Assembly (NCBI GenBank): GCA_016218635.1
Contig: JACRDJ010000074.1
Coordinates: 1-11,185 of the forward strand
Reading direction: 5' to 3'
Source of the DNA: Candidatus Iainarchaeum sp.
GTDB taxonomy: Archaea > Iainarchaeota > Iainarchaeia > Iainarchaeales > JAFGBZ01
DNA length: 11,185 nucleotides
This document shows, piece after piece, positions 7,086-11,185 of the stretch (position 1 is the first letter of the stretch; every line of letters begins with the position of its first letter). Made by a program: the position numbers and the translations under genes. Below the pieces are notes generated by a model, which saw nothing but the letters and a program-made list of their open reading frames with translations, was not told the DNA's origin and did no database searches.

Positions 7086-7207
7086 GCCGTCAATTTCCGA
7101 GTTTGGCCAACATCCGGTCGGTATATCGGTTAATTCTTTTGGATTTCCGTGTTTTTTCAAGAATCCGGAAGCCGGCCCTAATGGCGGCCAGCCTGTTCCT
7201 GGAATAG
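7082..7207 (+). CDS. Small hypothetical ORF overlapping the platform gene stop
   Basis: ATG at 7082 overlaps the platform TGA (ATGA), and the frame runs 41 codons to TAG at 7205. The peptide is basic with a few hydrophobic residues (LRLILLD-like centre, MAASLFLE end) and shows no domain I recognise. The 4-bp overlap would allow coupled translation, but there is no clear RBS, and a T6 tract at 7152-7157 inside it could be the operon terminator. It may be chance. I list it because of its position only. Confidence 0.25.
   Translation: MSRQFPSLANIRSVYRLILLDFRVFSRIRKPALMAASLFLE
7152..7157 (+). terminator. Oligo-T tract, possible terminator of the secretion operon
   Basis: T6 lies 67 bp after the platform stop, with a further T4 a little upstream (7137-7140). 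Archaeal RNA polymerase often terminates on T-runs without a hairpin. The next gene has its own TATA-like box, consistent with a break here. Confidence 0.35.
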
Positions 7208-7238
7208 AACTAGGTCCGGTGATTCCTTGAGGCATCGA

Positions 7239-7247
7239 AAATATATA
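7239..7247 (+). promoter_or_regulatory. TATA-like box of the pilin-like gene
   Basis: AAATATATA lies about 37 bp before the ATG at 7280. A start about 26 bp downstream (near 7269) would leave a roughly 10-nt leader and would exclude the in-frame GTG at 7253 as the initiator. Confidence 0.5.
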
Positions 7248-7279
7248 CGCGCGTGTTCTTTTTAGTTATTGGTTTTTTT

Positions 7280-7768
7280 ATGTCCTTAGACCGGTTTCTC
7301 ATGAACGCGCGCGGACAGGAATTTGCCCCTTTCGAAATGCTCGTGCATGCCATCATCGGCCTTTCCATCCTGGCCATCGTGGTTTCAGCAATTTCGTATT
7401 TTGAAGCCCAGAAAACGGGCATCAGCCGCTCCGCCTTCGAGGAAAAGGTTTCCCAGGCCGTTCATCAGGTGAACGGGGACGTCTTCGTGATTGAAAGCGT
7501 GCTCTTCGAGGAAGGCAGCATCAGTTCCCGCTCGCTGGAAGTCCTCACGGGGCTGAACGCGGAATGCTTTTCATTCGAATCCAAAGCGCACCCTTCCCTG
7601 GATACGGATGGTTCAATTATGAATTTCCGTACCCGGGTGACCCTGGACGTATTCATGCGCTGCTGTCCGGGATCTTCGCTGGCTTCCGGGCCTTCGGCCT
7701 CCTGTCCGGTTTTCTGCACGGTTTCATTCGGGCAGCCCCTGCAGTCGGGGGCCTGCACGGGAAGCTGA
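7280..7768 (+). CDS. Pilin-like protein with class III signal sequence and Cys-rich tail
   Basis: The protein has 162 residues if started at ATG 7280. Residues 9-19 (NARG|QEFAPFE) followed by about 20 hydrophobic residues (MLVHAIIGLSILAIVVSAIS) resemble an archaeal class III signal sequence, cleaved after R-G by a FlaK/PibD-type peptidase with the hydrophobic helix retained as the filament core. The Glu is at +7 after the Gly, whereas +5 is usual, so the match is imperfect. Residues 40-125 are a mixed alpha/beta globular part. Six Cys fall at 96, 128, 129, 142, 146 and 159, the last five in a Ser/Gly-rich tail, suggesting disulfides or metal binding outside the cell. Its place just after ATPase and platform suggests it is a substrate or pseudopilin. 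An alternative start is ATG 7301 (MNARG). The GTG at 7253 lies too close to the TATA-like box. It ends 1 nt from the convergent gltX. Confidence 0.75.
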   Translation: MSLDRFLMNARGQEFAPFEMLVHAIIGLSILAIVVSAISYFEAQKTGISRSAFEEKVSQAVHQVNGDVFVIESVLFEEGSISSRSLEVLTGLNAECFSFESKAHPSLDTDGSIMNFRTRVTLDVFMRCCPGSSLASGPSASCPVFCTVSFGQPLQSGACTGS

Positions 7769-7769
7769 T

Positions 7770-9428
7770 TCACCGGTGCGTGAAATACAGAACCGTTTTC
7801 CGTCCGCCGGCTTCGTCCACGCGCGCGTACCCGAAGCGGTTGAGGTGGAGTATTTGTCCTTCCTGGAGGCTGGGGAGGAAGTCCAGGCTGCCCCGTTTGC
7901 GGGAATGGTCGTCTAAGACGATTTCAATGTCCTGGGATTCCGCAATCCAGTTCACGATGGGGTAGGGCTGGTGCGTGGTGGAAATGAATTCGGCCACGTA
8001 ATTAAGCCCGCTTCCTTCCACGAGCTTGGCATTGAATGCACCGGAGAGCCGGAAGGGCTTTCCGACCGGCAGTTTCTTCATTTCCTCCGAGTCGACGAGG
8101 AAGCGGTTGGTTCCCTTGGCCAGCGCGTGCATGCGCCCGAACTTTTCGAATTCGGTTTCCTTGCAGTAATTCACGTCCAGGTACGCCGGGTTCTGCAGGA
8201 AACCCACGCGGGCCGCGTGCGGGTCAACGAGTTTTCGGTTGAGGTCAATGAGTTTGCTGATTTCAATGGTTGAGTCGTTGGGGTTGGTGCCCAGATCCAG
8301 GAGGGCTTTTTTGAGGCTTTCGGGGTGGAATCCGCGCCGGCGGAGGGCGGCAATGGTTCCCAGGCGGGGGTCATCCCATCCGGAATAGAGTCCTTCCTCG
8401 ATTCCCTGCGCGATTTTGGAGGTGGAAAGCACCATGTCTCCGAGTCGGATTCTTCCGAAGTGAATGGCGTGCGGGTACGTCCACCCGAAGAATTCGTAGA
8501 GGAATTTCTGCTTGGTCATGTTCTGTTCGTGTTCCTGTCCGCGGATGATGAGGGTGGTTCCCAGTTCGTGGTCGTCAATGGCGGAAGCCAGATTATAGGA
8601 GGGCCATACGTGAAAGCGGTTGCCGGCCCGCGGATGAGCGGGGTCTTCCACGCGCTTGGCCGCCCACCAGTCCCGCACGGAGAGATCCGGATGATTGAGG
8701 TCAGTCTTAATGCGCAGCACCACCTCGCCTTCTTTTAATCCTCCGTTCATCATGGCTTCCAGCAGGCGCAGCTGCTTCACCGGTTCGAGTTCCCGGCAGG
8801 GGCAGGGTTCCGCGCGCGCAATGCGTTCCCGCCATTCCTCGCTTTCGCACGTGCACAAATAGGCCTTGCCCGTTTCCACGAGTTTGCGCATGTACCCGTA
8901 ATAAATTTCCATGCGGTCCGAAGCGAAATAAACTTCCTTGGGAACGATGCCCAGCCACAGCAGGTCGCGCAGGAACACTTCCCGGGCATTCTCCATGGGG
9001 CGCTTGACCTTGGGGTCCGTGTCATCAAAGCGCAGGAAGAATTTCCCCTGGTACTGGTTGGCATACCACCAGGAATCGTACGCGGCCCGCGCATTTCCCA
9101 GATGAAAGGGGCCGTTGGGGTTGGGCGCAAACCGGGTTACCACCGGCTCCTGGGAAGCCCATTCCAGTTCCGGCAAGCCCTCTTTTTTTTCCGCGGGCTT
9201 CAATTCATAAGAATCCCCGAATTCCTGGTAATGGGTTTTCAGTTCCTCGGCGGAAAGGGCATTCACCCGCTTAACCTGTTCGGTCACCACCGGAACCATT
9301 CCCTTCACATCCGATTGGGGAAACAATGCCTTCATTTTGCCGATGACGGCGCCCAGGTCGGCTTTTCCGCCGTGCAGAAAGGCGTTCTTGACCGCGTACT
9401 TGAATGCCTGGGTTGCAACGTCTTCCAT
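7770..9428 (-). CDS. gltX: Glutamyl-tRNA synthetase, archaeal type
   Basis: It charges tRNA-Glu (and in many archaea tRNA-Gln, for later amidation) with glutamate in the cytosol. It has 552 residues from ATG 9428, a usual archaeal GluRS length. The class I HIGH equivalent is NPNGPFHLGNA at about 104-113, and the KMSKS equivalent is LSTSK at about 334-338. Four Cys in CxC...CxC (192, 194, 209, 211) form a probable zinc site. LIIRGQEH is the conserved block before the stem-contact region. The C-terminal 190 or so residues should be the beta-barrel anticodon-binding domain shared with GlnRS. The N-terminal helical HGGKADLGAVIGK motif is typical of the archaeal form. A TTG five codons upstream (9443) keeps the frame open, but the TATA-like box sits only 12 bp from that TTG and 26-27 bp from this ATG, so I place the start here, with a leaderless mRNA. 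Confidence 0.96.
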   Translation of the reverse strand: MEDVATQAFKYAVKNAFLHGGKADLGAVIGKMKALFPQSDVKGMVPVVTEQVKRVNALSAEELKTHYQEFGDSYELKPAEKKEGLPELEWASQEPVVTRFAPNPNGPFHLGNARAAYDSWWYANQYQGKFFLRFDDTDPKVKRPMENAREVFLRDLLWLGIVPKEVYFASDRMEIYYGYMRKLVETGKAYLCTCESEEWRERIARAEPCPCRELEPVKQLRLLEAMMNGGLKEGEVVLRIKTDLNHPDLSVRDWWAAKRVEDPAHPRAGNRFHVWPSYNLASAIDDHELGTTLIIRGQEHEQNMTKQKFLYEFFGWTYPHAIHFGRIRLGDMVLSTSKIAQGIEEGLYSGWDDPRLGTIAALRRRGFHPESLKKALLDLGTNPNDSTIEISKLIDLNRKLVDPHAARVGFLQNPAYLDVNYCKETEFEKFGRMHALAKGTNRFLVDSEEMKKLPVGKPFRLSGAFNAKLVEGSGLNYVAEFISTTHQPYPIVNWIAESQDIEIVLDDHSRKRGSLDFLPSLQEGQILHLNRFGYARVDEAGGRKTVLYFTHR

Positions 9429-9441
9429 GCATTCATCAAAC

Positions 9442-9448
9442 AAAAAAA
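9442..9448 (-). terminator. T7 tract after the methyltransferase gene
   Basis: Seven Ts on the minus strand begin 13 nt after the methyltransferase TAG (9461-9463), a plausible archaeal oligo-T terminator. It lies between the gltX TATA-like box and the gltX start codon. Confidence 0.4.
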
Positions 9449-9450
9449 GG

Positions 9451-9458
9451 CTTATAAA
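9451..9458 (-). promoter_or_regulatory. TATA box of gltX
   Basis: TTTATAAG on the minus strand, centred 26-27 bp before the ATG at 9428. It is the best TATA match in the window and its spacing implies a leaderless transcript. It sits only 2 bp past the methyltransferase stop codon. Confidence 0.65.
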
Positions 9459-9460
9459 TG

Positions 9461-10156
9461 CTAGATTTTCTGGATCGTGAATGAAATCAGGCCGGGTCTT
9501 TGGCTTTCCTCCAACTCCTCTTTCTCCATCCTCGGCATTCTGATTTTCCTCACTTCCAGAACCTTAAACCCCGTGTCCGCCATGACTTTTCGGGCAATGC
9601 GTTCAGTATCTGAATGACTCCTTTCAATGAATGCACACCCGCCCGGTTTGAGCACGCGATGAATTTCCTTCAAGACCGTCCGGCTTCCGCCCAGCCCCCC
9701 AAAGTCAATGTCCGGATAATGGCTGAAAAGGAAATGATCGGTGAGAACCGAATCCGCTGAATTTTCCGGGAATGGCAGCCTGAAGGCATTAGCCACTACC
9801 ACCCTCCGGTTGCCGATTTTTCGGGCAATCCCGGCATGCTCTGGAAGGACATCCGTTGAAACGGCATTCATTCCGCGGCTCTGCAGGTATCGGGTGAAAA
9901 TGCCCCGGGAGTCCGCCAAACAAAGAACCGTTTTTCCCTTCAGGTTGCCCAGATGCCGTTCCATGGATTCCAACGCAGACGCATATTCCTCCAAGTGTCT
10001 GCCGGAGCGGTGAATACCGAATTCATTATGTAACTGGTCTGTGTAGACGGCCTTTCTTGCTTCTTCTTCGGCCAAACGGTTTGCTGCCCGGCTGATGCCG
10101 GTCCGTGTTTCAAACCGGTTTAACCGGTACGCAGCCGGCTGTTTTCGGGAAGGCAT
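9461..10156 (-). CDS. Class I SAM-dependent methyltransferase (Methyltransf_11-like), substrate unknown
   Basis: The protein has 231 residues. The Rossmann-fold signs are strand 1 VLCLADSRG (77-85), the acidic end of strand 2 STDVL (100-104), ANAFRLPFPENSADSVLTD (122-140, post-motif II/strand 4) and HRVLKPGG (166-173), the classic loop before strand 5. Motif I is degenerate: the usual D-x-G-x-G-x-G glycine-rich loop is replaced by LADSRG, so SAM binding may be weak or altered. The first 70 residues are a basic, helical extension rich in Arg and Glu that may contact nucleic acid or a partner; this is a guess. It ends in TAG, and readthrough would add only two sense codons before TAA. It lies between gltX and the TrmB-like gene and probably has its own promoter. 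The substrate cannot be named from the sequence. Confidence 0.8.
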   Translation of the reverse strand: MPSRKQPAAYRLNRFETRTGISRAANRLAEEEARKAVYTDQLHNEFGIHRSGRHLEEYASALESMERHLGNLKGKTVLCLADSRGIFTRYLQSRGMNAVSTDVLPEHAGIARKIGNRRVVVANAFRLPFPENSADSVLTDHFLFSHYPDIDFGGLGGSRTVLKEIHRVLKPGGCAFIERSHSDTERIARKVMADTGFKVLEVRKIRMPRMEKEELEESQRPGLISFTIQKI

Positions 10157-10180
10157 GGGTGATTGTAATTTAGGGAAAAA

Positions 10181-10190
10181 AGTATTTAAT
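10181..10190 (-). promoter_or_regulatory. TATA-like box of the methyltransferase gene
   Basis: ATTAAATACT on the minus strand, centred about 30 bp before the ATG at 10156, implying a leader of only a few nucleotides. Confidence 0.4.
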
Positions 10191-10321
10191 TCATCCGGCC
10201 GTGCGAAACCTCATTCTTCATTTTAGGCGGCTTAGGCTGAGTGAAAGCACTTTCTTTACGGGCGGTCAACGTTGGCAGGGAAATCCGCCGAACTCCCGGA
10301 GCCGGCCCTTCGGATTGTATG

Positions 10322-10327
10322 AAAAAA
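10322..10327 (-). terminator. Oligo-T tract after the TrmB-like gene
   Basis: T6 on the minus strand lies 29 bp past the TrmB-like stop, with a smaller T4 run before it (about 10346-10349 on the plus strand as AAAA). The rest of the 200-bp gap (10157-10356) holds no ORF or RNA gene that I recognise. Confidence 0.35.
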
Positions 10328-10356
10328 GAAGGCGCGGAGAACTATAAAAGATTGAC

Positions 10357-11097
10357 TCACTGCCACAAACTTTCAAAGTGCTGGGTGAGGGCATTGGCGA
10401 GGGGCTTGTTGTCGGGCCAGATGCTGAAATGGTATTCGGGTTTGTCCGCATTGAAGTCGCTTAAACCCATGATGACTTTCTGGTTGTCAATCACGTACGC
10501 GTGGAGTCCGTGGTCGTTTTCCCGCACGGGCATTCCCATGGCCTGCATTTCCTGGATGTGCCGGGCGTTTTCAGAAGTAGAGCGCCCCATGACCCGCAGT
10601 CCCACCGCATTGGGGTTGGCTTTCATGGCTTCCTTAATGTAGTGGAATTCACGGGGAGTGGCCGGCAGGGCGGCAATGCTTTTCTTGGCGGAAACCAGTT
10701 CCTGGCCCAGAATACGGTAAAAGTCATGGCGGTCCTTGACTTTCATGATTTTTTCATGCCCGTTGGGGGGAATTCCGGCAATCAGGGAGTCCTTGAGTTC
10801 CCGGGCTTTCTGCTCGAGTTCCTGGAGTTCCTTTCGCTTGTCTTCAATTAAAAGGCCGAATACTTTGTCGGCTTCAATGACCCGATACTTCTTGGGTCTT
10901 CCGGCAATCTCAATGATCAATCCTTTCTGGGTTAAACGGTCCAAAACGTCATACACCCTCGTTTTAGGCACCTGGGCCAGGCGGGAAATACCCGGAGCCT
11001 CGGCTTCCTGCAGGCTAAAGAGGGCCTGCATGGTCTTGGCTTCATACTCCGTTAAGCCCAGCTTTTCAAGCAATCCGTATACTTTTTCTTCGCTCAA
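10357..11097 (-). CDS. TrmB-family transcriptional regulator
   Basis: The protein has 246 residues. Residues 8-75 form a TrmB-type winged helix: LGLTEYEAKTMQAL, then ISRLAQVPKTRVYDVLDRL as the helix-turn-helix, then the wing GRPKKYRVI. Residues 80-108 are a charged coiled-coil linker (KRKELQELEQKARELKD), probably for dimerisation. Residues 118-246 form the C-terminal effector part with AYVIDNQKVIMGLSDFN and FSIWPDN, a pattern seen in the shorter TrmB-like proteins. Sugar-sensing TrmB proteins are longer (about 340 residues) with a sugar-binding domain, so this is a short form and its ligand is unknown. The start is TTG at 11097: GGTGA lies 4 nt upstream and the peptide SEEKVYGLLEKLGL begins as in relatives. 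No ATG offers the same N-terminus. It may regulate itself or neighbours, but no target can be shown. Confidence 0.88.
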   Translation of the reverse strand: MSEEKVYGLLEKLGLTEYEAKTMQALFSLQEAEAPGISRLAQVPKTRVYDVLDRLTQKGLIIEIAGRPKKYRVIEADKVFGLLIEDKRKELQELEQKARELKDSLIAGIPPNGHEKIMKVKDRHDFYRILGQELVSAKKSIAALPATPREFHYIKEAMKANPNAVGLRVMGRSTSENARHIQEMQAMGMPVRENDHGLHAYVIDNQKVIMGLSDFNADKPEYHFSIWPDNKPLANALTQHFESLWQ

Positions 11098-11101
11098 GTA
11101 C

Positions 11102-11106
11102 TCACC
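11102..11106 (-). promoter_or_regulatory. Shine-Dalgarno of the TrmB-like gene
   Basis: GGTGA lies 4 nt before the TTG at 11097. It matches the anti-SD end of 16S rRNA and supports initiation at this non-ATG codon. Confidence 0.55.
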
Positions 11107-11142
11107 GTGGGTACGCTGTTATACTAATGGGGTACAAAGACA

Positions 11143-11150
11143 TATTTATA
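11143..11150 (-). promoter_or_regulatory. TATA-like box of the TrmB-like gene
   Basis: TATAAATA on the minus strand about 49 bp before the TTG. A start site near 11119 would leave a leader of about 22 nt that carries the GGTGA ribosome binding site. Confidence 0.5.
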
Positions 11151-11185
11151 CTTATTTACTGGGTTGAGTGACTAAATTAAGGCCA

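Noticed and set aside
7253..7279. GTG at 7253 as start of the pilin-like gene
   Set aside because: It lies only about 10 bp from the TATA-like box, so it would probably be upstream of the transcript start, and it would add a hydrophobic stretch ahead of the signal sequence.
8325..8738. Plus-strand ORF of 137 codons opposite gltX
   Set aside because: It lies antisense to well-conserved GluRS motifs, with no promoter or RBS of its own.
10157..10356. tRNA or small RNA in the gap between the TrmB-like and methyltransferase genes
   Set aside because: GC-rich pieces and a TTCGG-like patch caught my eye, but no cloverleaf, no C/D or H/ACA box set and no stable hairpin could be drawn.
1..11185. CRISPR arrays, transposons, integrase attachment sites, rRNA
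   Set aside because: No spaced identical repeats, transposase or integrase reading frames, terminal inverted repeats or rRNA sequence were seen on either strand.

Overview
The window looks like chromosomal DNA from an archaeon, probably an uncultivated lineage. The signs are an archaeal-type glutamyl-tRNA synthetase, an archaellum/type IV pilus style secretion ATPase with its membrane platform protein, a TrmB-family regulator, a class III (prepilin-like) signal sequence, and TATA-like boxes about 26-30 bp before several starts instead of bacterial -35/-10 elements. A DPANN-type archaeon is my guess from the gene set; it is an inference and not a demonstrated assignment.

Layout. At the left edge (1-695, minus) lies the 5' end of a secreted, Asn/Thr-rich surface protein with a signal peptide, an Ig-like segment and the start of an FG-GAP/VCBS calcium-binding repeat; it runs off the window. 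A divergent promoter region of about 200 bp separates it from the rightward secretion locus (892-7085), which holds a FlaI/GspE-like ATPase and a 788-residue FlaJ/TadC-like membrane platform protein. A 41-codon ORF overlaps the platform gene's stop codon. A separately promoted, Cys-rich, pilin-like protein (7280-7768) follows and is the plausible substrate or pseudopilus subunit of the machine.

The right part is on the minus strand. From right to left it holds a TrmB-like regulator, a class I methyltransferase with a degenerate SAM motif, and gltX. gltX meets the pilin gene tail to tail with a 1-nt gap. The minus-strand genes carry their own TATA-like boxes and seem to be separate transcription units. 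The box before gltX argues for a leaderless mRNA starting at the ATG at 9428.

The most remarkable object is the ATPase gene (892-4718). It carries a 514-residue intein with a LAGLIDADG endonuclease, inserted in the conserved ED|T motif shortly after Walker A. Its reading frame is also broken twice: by an in-frame TAG at 1675-1677 and by an apparent one-base loss near 4510-4520. Homologous-looking sequence continues across both breaks. The locus is therefore either a decaying gene, a split or recoded gene (amber readthrough or reinitiation plus a -1 shift), or affected by sequencing errors. I saw no tRNA, rRNA, CRISPR array, transposase or insertion sequence.
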